Translations under genes and position numbers: made by a program
Notes under the pieces: generated by a model
Databases searched by the model: none
What the model saw: the letters and a program-made list of their open reading frames with translations, nothing else
What the model was told of the DNA's origin: nothing
In this document: positions 49,187-56,389 of the stretch, one piece after another
Layout: the number at the start of each line of letters is the position of its first letter
How positions within the stretch are numbered: position 1 is the stretch's first letter
Source of the DNA: Aldehydirespirator sp965219165
GTDB lineage: Bacteria > Actinomycetota > Acidimicrobiia > Acidimicrobiales > Aldehydirespiratoraceae
Reading direction: 5' to 3'
NCBI GenBank assembly: GCA_965219165.1
Contig: CBDCMW010000002.1
Coordinates: 1,240,001-1,304,000, forward strand
DNA: 64,000 nucleotides

Positions 49187-49343
49187 GCCTCCTGTTTCCC
49201 GCTCTTGTTCGCTGCGCTCACGGGCCGCTCGGGAATGTTGTCTCCCGCTCTTGTTCGCTGCGCTCACGGGCCGCTCGGACCCGGGGGCCTCGCTCGGCGT
49301 CCTACAAGGATCCTCGTGAATCACGGCCAATCCGCTCGGCCTC
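49187..49343 (-). repeat. Dispersed repeat, copy D, with duplicated tail
   Basis: On the minus strand this has the same head (AGAGGCCGAGCGGAT), a GAGCGAGGCC middle and two tail units (cores at about 49244-49278 and 49198-49232), then another partial head. It supplies the last codons of fdrA and lies in front of the glycosyltransferase gene. Confidence 0.75.
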
Positions 49344-50886
49344 TGGTCGACAGATCGTGATGGACGAGCGCGGGGTCGCGGTTGGTGAGCGCGGCTGCGG
49401 CCAGAGCCGCCCGAGCCCCGGTCTCGGCCACGACGCACCCCGACTGGCGCATGACGCTGCGTTGCCGCTCGAAGTCTTGGGGATCCCGATCGGTGCCCAA
49501 CACGTAGGCCACCACGGCCGCGCCCGATGCCACGATCTCCGCCGCGGCCGGAGCGAGCATGGCGGCCGGGTCGGGATGGGCCCCGTCGCCGATGACTACG
49601 TCCAGTAGCACGACGGCCACTGTCGGATCCGAGGCTTGGTCGCGCAGCAGCTCGAGTCGTGCTTCGGGATCGATCATGGGGTGGGGGCGGCCCCGGGTGA
49701 ACTCCTCCTCGCCCAAGTCCAGGCACACATGGGCGTCGGAGGGTGCCGGCAGTGCCCACGAGGGGTCGAGCGGCGTGTTGGAGAACACGGGCCCGATGTG
49801 GCGGCTGACGATGGTCATCGCCTCGTAGGCCAGGGTCCCCCCGCTGAACAGCCCCACCATGCGCCTTCTCCTCGGGCCGAGGGCCGTAGTGAGACGGGCG
49901 ACGTCCGCGTCGATGGAGCCGACCGGGTCTCCACTGGAGTGACCGAGTCGAGCCAGCGCCTGCACTACGCCCTGCTCGAGCGTGTTGCACACCGTCACGC
50001 CGGGCGCCGCGGCCACGGGCCTCTGCAGCCCGATCAGCGCGGCCACGACCGGCTTGTTCCTGGGCTCGCCCAGCAGCCGCTCGGCTACTGCCGGCGCGGG
50101 CGGCTTGGACACCAGCAGCGTCAGCTCGGTCCCGGCGTTACGGTCGAGGGCCTCCATGGCGGCCTCGGCCATGAGCCCTCCGACCTCAGCGGACAGATCG
50201 CGGCCTCCCACTCCGATCACGTGCGACACACCCGATCCCCAACGGTCGAGCAGCGTCATCGTCTCCTGGGCGCCGGTGCCCGCGGCCGCGACTACGCCGA
50301 TCGGGCCCCGCGTCACGCGGTTGGAGAACCCCAGTCCCACGCCGGCCAGCACGGCCGTCCCGGCCCCTGGTCCCATGACTAGCCGGCCCTCGGCGCGGGC
50401 TCGCGTCTTCAGCGCGATCTCGTCCTCCAAGGGCACGTTGTCGCTGAACAGCAGCACGTCGAGGTCCCTAGTCAGGGCCTTGTGAGCCTCCAACGCCGCG
50501 TATGGTCCGGGCACGGAAACGATGGCCACGTTGGCGCCGGGGACCGTGGCTAGGGCCTCGTCGAGGTTGGCGGGGCGAGTGGCGGCGGCCCCGTCGGCGG
50601 ACGAGCCGGGCCTGGCGGCATCGAACAGCGCCTCTCGGCCAGCTCGCAACGCGGCATCGGCCCCATCCTCACCGGCGGCCCTCACCACCAGCATCAGGTC
50701 GTTGGCCGACGCGCCGTCGAGCCCTTCGATGAAGCCCTCTTGAGCGACGACTTCGAGGTTGGCCGGCGTGGCCATGGCCGCCCAGGCCCAATCGGCACCG
50801 AGAGCGGAGCGCATGGCTCGCGTAGCCTCCAACAACCGCACGCTGTCGATATAGGAGTCGTCGACCACCTCGACCCTTGCGGTCAT
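49321..50886 (-). CDS. fdrA: FdrA (AllF)-like acyl-CoA-synthetase-fold protein
   Basis: A 521-residue FdrA-family protein built of CoA-binding and CoA-ligase-type domains (ARVEVVDDSYIDSVRLLEATRAM, LLFSDNVPLEDEIALKTRARAEGRLVMGPGAGTAVL, RGPIGVVAAAGTGAQETMTLLDRWG, MVGLFSGGTLAYEAMTI). In E. coli, fdrA, ylbE and ylbF (allFGH) encode oxamic transcarbamylase, which works with carbamate kinase in ureide breakdown. Here fdrA is followed on the same strand order by carbamate kinase upstream (50943-51923) and an AllH gene 3 kb away. The last codons (RGRADWP) come from repeat copy D. Start ATG at 50886; the reading frame extends further but the family begins here. No AllG (DUF1116) gene is visible. Confidence 0.8.
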   Translation of the reverse strand: MTARVEVVDDSYIDSVRLLEATRAMRSALGADWAWAAMATPANLEVVAQEGFIEGLDGASANDLMLVVRAAGEDGADAALRAGREALFDAARPGSSADGAAATRPANLDEALATVPGANVAIVSVPGPYAALEAHKALTRDLDVLLFSDNVPLEDEIALKTRARAEGRLVMGPGAGTAVLAGVGLGFSNRVTRGPIGVVAAAGTGAQETMTLLDRWGSGVSHVIGVGGRDLSAEVGGLMAEAAMEALDRNAGTELTLLVSKPPAPAVAERLLGEPRNKPVVAALIGLQRPVAAAPGVTVCNTLEQGVVQALARLGHSSGDPVGSIDADVARLTTALGPRRRRMVGLFSGGTLAYEAMTIVSRHIGPVFSNTPLDPSWALPAPSDAHVCLDLGEEEFTRGRPHPMIDPEARLELLRDQASDPTVAVVLLDVVIGDGAHPDPAAMLAPAAAEIVASGAAVVAYVLGTDRDPQDFERQRSVMRQSGCVVAETGARAALAAAALTNRDPALVHHDLSTRGRADWP

Positions 50887-50907
50887 GGGACCAGACTCTA
50901 GGAGGTG

Positions 50908-50926
50908 TCGCAGTGCGTCACTGCGA
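50908..50926 (-). terminator. Hairpin between carbamate kinase and fdrA genes
   Basis: TCGCAGTG-CGT-CACTGCGA forms an 8-bp stem with a 3-nt loop. With no T-tract it may attenuate or stabilise the transcript rather than end it. Confidence 0.35.
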
Positions 50927-50942
50927 GCCCCATAGTCACCGT

Positions 50943-51923
50943 TCAAGTGACCAGGGCCGGTACCGGGTCCGGCACGATCCGTGTGCCGCGAGGTCCCGCG
51001 ATCACGCCCCCGGGCTCATCGAGGGTCGCGTACACCAGCTCGGGCGTGGTGATGGCCGAGATCCGCCCGGGAGACTCCACGAACTTGCTGGCGGCCTCGA
51101 CCTTGGGTCCCATGCTCCCCGGGGGGAACTGGCCGTCCGCCAGATGGCCCCGAGCGTCGGACGCGGTCATCTCGGCCACGATCTCCTCCCGGGCTGTGCC
51201 GAAGTGGAGGCGCACCGCGGCGACACCGGTCACCATCACCAGTGCCTGGGCTCCCACCGCGTCCGCGATGCGCTCTGCGGCGAAGTCCTTGTCGATGACG
51301 GCGTCGACGCCCCGATACGCGCCGTCGGCCGATCGCGCCACCGGGATCCCGCCTCCACCGCCAGCCACGACGATGTAGCCGAGGTCGACCAGCGCCGAGA
51401 TGGCGGCGGCCTCGATGGGAGCCATCGGCCTCGGTGACGGGACGACCCGCCGATAGCCCCGCCCGGAGTCCTCGGCCATGGCCCAGCCCCTCTTGGCTGC
51501 CAGCGCAGCCGCCTCGTCCCGGTCGAAGAAGGGGCCGATCGGCTTGGTGGGGCGGGACAGGGCCGGGTCGCGGGGGTCGACCTCGACGTGGGTGATGATG
51601 GACACCGCGCCCGAGATCTCGCGCTTGCACACCTCGTTGAGCGCCAGGCAGATGAGGCTCCCCAGCTGTCCCTGGGTCATGGCTCCGAGGGTGAAGAGGG
51701 GCAGTGCGGGAACCAGGTCGGTCGAGCCCTCGTGCTGGATGGCCAGGTTGCCGACCTGGGGACCGTTGCCGTGGACGATCACCACGTTCCAGCCCTTCCG
51801 GATCAAGGAGCGCACCGAGCGGGCCATGGCCAGCGCGTTGGCGTACTGCTCCTCGAGAGTGCCGCGCTGGTCCTCACGGATCAGTGCGTTGCCTCCGAGA
51901 GCGAGGACGGCGGTCTCGGCCAA
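50943..51923 (-). CDS. arcC: Carbamate kinase
   Basis: A 326-residue carbamate kinase: VLALGGNALIREDQRGTLEEQYANA (N-terminal GGNA), VIVHGNGPQVGNLAIQHEGS (motif HGNGPQVG), PTKPIGPFFDRDEAA, GRGYRRVVPSPRP, and IVVAGGGGGIPV with the C-terminal KVEAASKFVE segment. It converts carbamoyl phosphate and ADP into carbamate and ATP. Position ahead of fdrA and in the same locus as allH matches the role of AllK/YbcF in E. coli. The start is TTG at 51923 with AGAGGAAG 6 nt upstream. It is a little longer than typical family members (about 310). Confidence 0.9.
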   Translation of the reverse strand: MAETAVLALGGNALIREDQRGTLEEQYANALAMARSVRSLIRKGWNVVIVHGNGPQVGNLAIQHEGSTDLVPALPLFTLGAMTQGQLGSLICLALNEVCKREISGAVSIITHVEVDPRDPALSRPTKPIGPFFDRDEAAALAAKRGWAMAEDSGRGYRRVVPSPRPMAPIEAAAISALVDLGYIVVAGGGGGIPVARSADGAYRGVDAVIDKDFAAERIADAVGAQALVMVTGVAAVRLHFGTAREEIVAEMTASDARGHLADGQFPPGSMGPKVEAASKFVESPGRISAITTPELVYATLDEPGGVIAGPRGTRIVPDPVPALVT

Positions 51924-52093
51924 GGCGCACTTCCTCTCGTCAGATCCCGTCGGGCCCGCCGGAGCCCACGCTGGACCTCGAGTCTGCCGATAGCAGAACC
52001 GACTTTCTTATAGTAGATGAGAGGCGGCGGGCCATGCCGAGCCTCTGCCGCACCGGGGCGATACCGCAGGCAGGCAACAAGGAGGCGACCACC

Positions 52094-52750
52094 ATGCCGA
52101 ACGGTCCGAGTGACGCAGACCCCACTGCGGTGCTCGCCGCCTATTGGGACGAGAGTGAGCGCCGCCTCTATCCGACCGCCACCACGAACCCGGACGCCTA
52201 CCAGTCGGCCGTGAGGCTGGTGCGGGCCGTGGCCGACGCTCTGGCCCAGGTGTCGGAACTCGATGAACTGGTACAGCGTTGGGAGCATCGGTCCGACACT
52301 TTGGAAGAGGCGGTGAGGGCCACCGGCGCGGCTGTCGCGTACGGCCTCTCCGAGGCGACGGCCGGCGCCGGGTTCGCTATGCGCCGCCGCGAGCTGCTGA
52401 CCGAACGATCCGAGCGTCGGCGCCGGGAACGCATCGCGGCGGCGCGCGAGGCAGGCCGGGCGTGGGCGTTGATCCACGAGCAGGGTGATCTGGGATCGGG
52501 CCTCGCCGACCCCTACCAGCGCGTGGAGCTGCACCTGTCCACCGGGCTGGCCGTGGTGAGCATGGTCGAGCCCGACCCGTCCACCATGAAGCCCATCTAC
52601 GTTGTGACCGTGGTCGCGATGGGCGACGAGCCGGGCCACACGTCCGGCATCGACGCCAGTTCCTTCGATGACTGCGAGACGAGCGACCCTCAGCACTTCG
52701 AGGAGTACAGGCGGGCCATGAGGAGCCGGGTCGAGGCGGCCGGAGACTGA
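52094..52750 (+). CDS. Unknown protein between carbamate kinase and AIR-synthase-like genes
   Basis: A 218-residue soluble protein. An N-terminal helical segment (PTAVLAAYWDESERRLYPTATTNPDAYQSAVRLVRAVADAL), a charged coiled-coil-like part (RRRELLTERSERRRRERIAAAREAGRAWALI) and a beta-rich C-terminus (RVELHLSTGLAVVSMVEPDPSTMKPIYVVTVVAMGDEPG) are visible. No family recognised. ATG with AAGGAGG 9 nt upstream, a very strong ribosome site. It runs toward the AIR-synthase-like gene, whose stop is 13 bp away on the opposite strand. Confidence 0.6.
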   Translation: MPNGPSDADPTAVLAAYWDESERRLYPTATTNPDAYQSAVRLVRAVADALAQVSELDELVQRWEHRSDTLEEAVRATGAAVAYGLSEATAGAGFAMRRRELLTERSERRRRERIAAAREAGRAWALIHEQGDLGSGLADPYQRVELHLSTGLAVVSMVEPDPSTMKPIYVVTVVAMGDEPGHTSGIDASSFDDCETSDPQHFEEYRRAMRSRVEAAGD

Positions 52751-52763
52751 CGTGGCGGCACGC

Positions 52764-53873
52764 TCAGGGCCACAGCCCGGTGACGGGCTCCTGTGCGACG
52801 TCGATCACGGCGCGGTTGGAAGCCCCCCGGCGCAACTCAAGGACACCGCTGCCGGTGACGGAACCGGGGACCGCGGCCGCGAGGCCCGCCGAGTGGAACA
52901 GATCCACACATTGGCTGGGCCGGTCCGTGGTGAGCCAGAAGGCATAGGTCGGGAAGCACACAAGCCAGCGGTCCAGGCTGACCCCCGCCGGTGCCGGCAG
53001 CAGATCCAGGTCGATCTCGGCGCCGAGCCGCCCGGGCTCGAGAAGCATCGCCAGCGAGCCGATCGAGCCGGCCATGCTGACGTCCTTGGCCGCCAAGGCC
53101 AGACCCTTGCCGGCGACCTCGGCCAGCAGACGCACATCGTGGGCCAGGCGGGGTCCCTGAGATTCCAGCGTGGTGAAGAAGGGGAAGTCGTCCCGCATGC
53201 TGCCGTCCAGGCAGCAGACGAACACGAGGTCCTGGCCGGGACGGGCTCGGCTCACCGAGAGGACCCGCTCGGCGTTCCCGACGGCGAAGGCCGACAGCGC
53301 CGGTTCGCCCTGGTGCTCGCTGATGTGTCCGCCCACGATGGGCACGTCGTAGAGGGCCGCCGCGTCGGCCATGCCCCGCAGCGCCTCGGCCGCCACCGAA
53401 GCCGACGCCACCACCGTGTTCACGATGCCTCTGGGCACCGCCCCCATGGCCGCGAGGTCGTTGACGTTCGCGAGCACTGCCGCCATCCCCGCAGCCCGGG
53501 GATCGGATGCCACGAACGGTGGATGGATCGCCTCGCCGCACACGATCACCGAGCCTCCGCCGGGCATCTCCACCACGGCGCCGTCGTCGCCCGGCCCAGT
53601 CAGCGGATCGGAGGTCTCCACGACGCGGCGGACGGCTTCGACCGCTCTCTTGGCCCGCAGGCCCGCATGGGACCGCACCGTGTCCACCAGCCGGTCCAGC
53701 GATGACGATTCCGGCGGTGAAGACTCCGGCGGTGAAGACTCCAGCGGTGAAGACTCCAGCGGTGAAGACTCCGGCGGTGAAGACTCCGGCGGTGAAGACT
53801 CCGGCGGTGAAGACTCCAGCGATGACGACTCCGGCGGTGGAGACTCCAGTGATGACGACTCCGGCGGTGGCAC
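52764..53873 (-). CDS. AIR-synthase-related protein, sll0787-like
   Basis: A 369-residue protein of the PurM/SelD ATP-binding fold. From residue 56: SSLDRLVDTVRSHAGLRAKRAV, GPGDDGAVVEMPGG (metal/ATP Asp pair), AVLANVNDLAAMGAVPRGIVNT, VPIVGGHIS and GLALAAKDVSMAGSIGSLAMLLE, then EIDLDLLPAPAGVSLDRWLVCFPTYAFWL. The AKDVSMAG and DLDLLPAPAGV blocks recall the sll0787 family of the Nit1C cluster. There is no Cys/Sec active site, so it is not SelD. Residues 2-55 are a (PPESS)n-type repeat read from the minisatellite at 53701-53865. The GTG start at 53873 is the only start available ahead of the domain. Confidence 0.7.
   Translation of the reverse strand: MPPPESSSLESPPPESSSLESSPPESSPPESSPPESSPLESSPLESSPPESSPPESSSLDRLVDTVRSHAGLRAKRAVEAVRRVVETSDPLTGPGDDGAVVEMPGGGSVIVCGEAIHPPFVASDPRAAGMAAVLANVNDLAAMGAVPRGIVNTVVASASVAAEALRGMADAAALYDVPIVGGHISEHQGEPALSAFAVGNAERVLSVSRARPGQDLVFVCCLDGSMRDDFPFFTTLESQGPRLAHDVRLLAEVAGKGLALAAKDVSMAGSIGSLAMLLEPGRLGAEIDLDLLPAPAGVSLDRWLVCFPTYAFWLTTDRPSQCVDLFHSAGLAAAVPGSVTGSGVLELRRGASNRAVIDVAQEPVTGLWP
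53701..53865. repeat. Eleven-unit 15-bp minisatellite under two divergent start regions
   Basis: Eleven imperfect 15-bp units, consensus GGTGAAGACTCCGGC, with GATGAC variants at both ends. On the minus strand they encode PPESS/PLESS units of the AIR-synthase-like protein. On the plus strand they overlap the 5' end of the AllH reading frame, ending in units that contain ATG codons at 53822 and 53852. Confidence 0.9.
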
Positions 53874-54673
53874 GGCCGCACGGTACAGCAGGGGAGGGCC
53901 ACCTCTCGGCGGTCTGGTGCGGCGAGGCGGTGATGGAGGCGGCGGCGGAGGGCTTCACCGGTTGGGTGGAAGGGGTGTTCCGTGATGGGTTCTACGTCTC
54001 GGGCCCCTCGCAGACGATCTTCGCCGTGCTCGGTCCCCGAGCCTGTCCGGGGCCTCTGCACCTCATCACCGAGGTGCTGGCCGTGCTGCCCGCCCTGCAC
54101 GACCGGGTGACCTTGTCGGGTGCGGTGTTGGCGGTGGGCCGGCTTCGGATAGGTATCGCTGGATGCTCGCGCTGGGCCCCGCGACTGCCCCGGCAGCTGC
54201 GCGCCGGCTCGGACGCCTGGCACCGCATCGACCTTGGTGTCGAACCCGAACTGGTCACCGCCTGGGGACCGGTTACCGAAGACATTCGCCGCGGCGACTT
54301 GGCTTCGGTGTTTCGCCGCCTCGAGGGTCGAGGAGCGGGTCTGACTCCCAGCGGCGACGACGTTCTGGCGGGAATCGTGCTGGTGTGCGCCATCGACCCG
54401 CGCCGCCGCGCCGCCCTCGACGACCTGGCCCGCACGGCGCGCACCACGCGGCTGAGCCGCGCCTTCCTGAGGTGGGCCGCGGCGGGCCAGAGCATCGAAC
54501 CCGCGCACGCACTGCTGGACGCGGCAGAATGGGCCGATCAGACCGGAATGCAGCGGGCCGCCGCGTCGCTGGCGGCAATCGGGGCGACATCGGGTCGGGC
54601 GCTGGTGACCGGCGCCGCTCTGGCTGCCACGGAACTGCCTCCTAGAATGGCGCCGCGGCCCACCGTGGTGTGA
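53852..54673 (+). CDS. allH: DUF2877 protein, AllH/YlbF-like
   Basis: A 273-residue protein whose key motif GRGAGLTPSGDDVLAGIVLVCAI matches the GKGPGLTPSHDDTLSG of E. coli YlbF (AllH), a subunit of oxamic transcarbamylase. Other visible parts are LHLITEVLAVLPALHDRVTLSG and FLRWAAAGQSIEPAHALLDA. The ATG at 53852 has GGTGGAG about 9 nt upstream and gives the usual length (271 in E. coli); the frame is open further back through the 15-bp repeats as a (TPAVK)n run. It is the first gene of the plus-strand operon allH-comA-unknown-lyase-lyase. With FdrA and carbamate kinase it suggests a carbamoyl-transfer system. Confidence 0.75.
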   Translation: MTTPAVARPHGTAGEGHLSAVWCGEAVMEAAAEGFTGWVEGVFRDGFYVSGPSQTIFAVLGPRACPGPLHLITEVLAVLPALHDRVTLSGAVLAVGRLRIGIAGCSRWAPRLPRQLRAGSDAWHRIDLGVEPELVTAWGPVTEDIRRGDLASVFRRLEGRGAGLTPSGDDVLAGIVLVCAIDPRRRAALDDLARTARTTRLSRAFLRWAAAGQSIEPAHALLDAAEWADQTGMQRAAASLAAIGATSGRALVTGAALAATELPPRMAPRPTVV

Positions 54674-54695
54674 CGCCGGTCAGGAGATCACAAAG

Positions 54696-55484
54696 ATGCC
54701 CATCTCCGAGTCTCGGTGGTTCCTTGAGACTGCCGCCCGAACGGCCAAGCCCCGCCGCGCCGGGCTCACGCACGTCATCGACAAGGGCATGCCCCTGGGG
54801 GGCATGGACGAACGGTTGACGGCTCACGGTGCGTTCGTGGACGTCTGGAAGTTCGGCTTCGGCACCGCCTACGTCGACAGCACGATCGCATCCAAGATCG
54901 AGCTGCTGCGGTCGCACGAGATCAAGGCCTGTCCGGGTGGAACGCTGCTGGAGGCGGCGTGGTGGCAAGGCCGAAGCGAGGAGTTCTTCGACTGGGCCCG
55001 CGGCCTCGGATTCGCCTGCGTGGAGGTGTCCCGCGGCGCCACCGATCTGCCGGTCGCTTCCAAGCTCGACCTCATTGCCCGGGCCCGCCACCGCGGCTTC
55101 GAAGTGTTCGCAGAGGTTGGTGGCAAGGATCCCCGCGAGCCGGCCCTGCCCGACCGGTGGCTCGAGGAGGCTCGGCGCGACACGGACAGCGGCGCATGCT
55201 GGCTGGTGGCCGAAGGCCGCGAGAGCGGGACCGTGGGCCTCTACGACGCGGACGGGGCAGTGAGGACCGAGCTCATAGACGCCCTTGAGCGTCTCGGAAC
55301 CGATGCGCCGGTGGTGTACGAGGCCCCCCGCATCCATCAGCAGGCGTGGCTCGTCAACCGCCTGGGGGCGAACGTCAACCTCGCCAACATCTCGGTTGAC
55401 GAGGTGCTCGGAGTGGAGGCGCTCAGGCGCGGGCTCCGATCCGACACCCTGCGGACCCGCCTTCCCGCCCCATGTTCGACCTAG
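54696..55484 (+). CDS. ComA-like phosphosulfolactate synthase
   Basis: A 262-residue protein of the ComA family: AGLTHVIDKGMPLGGMDERLTAHGAFVDVWKFGFGTAYVDS, KIELLRSHEIKACPGGTLLEAAWWQG, GFACVEVSRGATDLP and VFAEVGGKDP. ComA adds sulfite to phosphoenolpyruvate to make phosphosulfolactate, the first step of coenzyme M synthesis in methanogens and in Xanthobacter autotrophicus Py2 (XcbB1). The catalytic Lys of DKG and WKFGFGT is kept. ATG with AGGAG about 11 nt upstream, 22 bp after allH. It overlaps the next gene by 13 bp. Whether the product is coenzyme M or another sulfonate is unknown. Confidence 0.8.
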   Translation: MPISESRWFLETAARTAKPRRAGLTHVIDKGMPLGGMDERLTAHGAFVDVWKFGFGTAYVDSTIASKIELLRSHEIKACPGGTLLEAAWWQGRSEEFFDWARGLGFACVEVSRGATDLPVASKLDLIARARHRGFEVFAEVGGKDPREPALPDRWLEEARRDTDSGACWLVAEGRESGTVGLYDADGAVRTELIDALERLGTDAPVVYEAPRIHQQAWLVNRLGANVNLANISVDEVLGVEALRRGLRSDTLRTRLPAPCST

Positions 55485-56389
55485 ACCCCGCCGCGCCGAA
55501 CATTATGCCGTCGCGGTACCGGCAGGTGTCGGTGGCCTCGGTTCCGAGCGTGTCGCCCGACGATCTCGTGGCCCGCTTCACCGGACGCGAGGCGTATTTC
55601 AGGACCAGGTTCGTGGTGGCGCGACTGGACGGCGAACCCGATTGTTGCGCGCTGGTGGAGCTGGCCCGCGACGGCGGCGACGACCTCTTCTCACCGGCTC
55701 TGGCTGCCCGGGTGCTGGCCACCGCCGACGAATGCGCGTACGAGCGCGACGACAGCGCCGATCCTGGCATCGCGTCGCACCTGGCCCGGATCGCGGTCAA
55801 ACACCCGGATCGGCGCTGCGTCGTGCTGGAGGGCCGGTACCGCCACATCAGCTTCCTCCTCAACGCCCAACCGGTCCGCGTCACAGTGGTGGACGTGGTG
55901 CCGCCCGAGCCGTCCAAGCTCGCCGACCAGGTGGCCAGGGTCTTGGACTCCGCCGAGGATCTGCCGCCCATCTCGGTGGATGAACGGATCGTCGACAGCC
56001 GCGCGCTGGTGACCGAGCCCCCGCCCGAGGGGCTCATCGTTCCCTGCCGCGGAGGGGGCATAGACATCGAGGGCGTGACCATCTCCCATCTGGACGAGCG
56101 ACCGCCATTCGCTGGTTCGACCCTGCTCGGCTGCGAGCGCTCCCAGCAGATCCATCGCTGGTTCTACGGAGTGGAGGCGGCACGCACCATCGACTGGTGT
56201 CCCCGCCGGCTGATCGGCGCCGACGGATCCGCCGAAGGGTTGACACTGAGCCGCTGCTGCATGCTCGAAGAGGGCCTGGACCGGCAGGAGGACACGGTGA
56301 TGGTGCCCTGGGGTGCCACCCTGACCGAGGTGCACGAAGCCCTTCGGGCGCTGGCCGGTTCCGGGGACGGCACGTGGACGCGCACCTGA
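55472..56389 (+). CDS. Unknown Cys-rich protein in the ComA operon
   Basis: A 305-residue soluble protein. It has several conserved-looking Cys (EPDCCALVEL, LIVPCRGGG, LLGCERSQQIHRWFYG, TIDWCPRRL, SRCCMLEEGLDRQ), an early segment RYRHISFLLNAQPVRVTVVDVVPPEPSKL and a C-terminal MVPWGATLTEVHEALRALA. No signal peptide or membrane helix. No family recognised. It overlaps comA by 13 bp and the next lyase gene by 16 bp, so it is almost certainly part of the same pathway. The Cys count suggests metal binding or redox chemistry; a decarboxylase or sulfonate-processing role is only a guess. Confidence 0.6.
   Translation: MFDLDPAAPNIMPSRYRQVSVASVPSVSPDDLVARFTGREAYFRTRFVVARLDGEPDCCALVELARDGGDDLFSPALAARVLATADECAYERDDSADPGIASHLARIAVKHPDRRCVVLEGRYRHISFLLNAQPVRVTVVDVVPPEPSKLADQVARVLDSAEDLPPISVDERIVDSRALVTEPPPEGLIVPCRGGGIDIEGVTISHLDERPPFAGSTLLGCERSQQIHRWFYGVEAARTIDWCPRRLIGADGSAEGLTLSRCCMLEEGLDRQEDTVMVPWGATLTEVHEALRALAGSGDGTWTRT

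Noticed and set aside
53701..53865. CRISPR array
   Set aside because: Units are 15 bp, contiguous and without unique spacers; they are a coding minisatellite.
52764..53873. Selenophosphate synthetase (SelD) or HypE
   Set aside because: Fold is shared, but there is no Cys/Sec active-site motif of SelD and no C-terminal Cys of HypE; the AKDVSMAG and DLDLLPAPAGV blocks fit the sll0787 group better.
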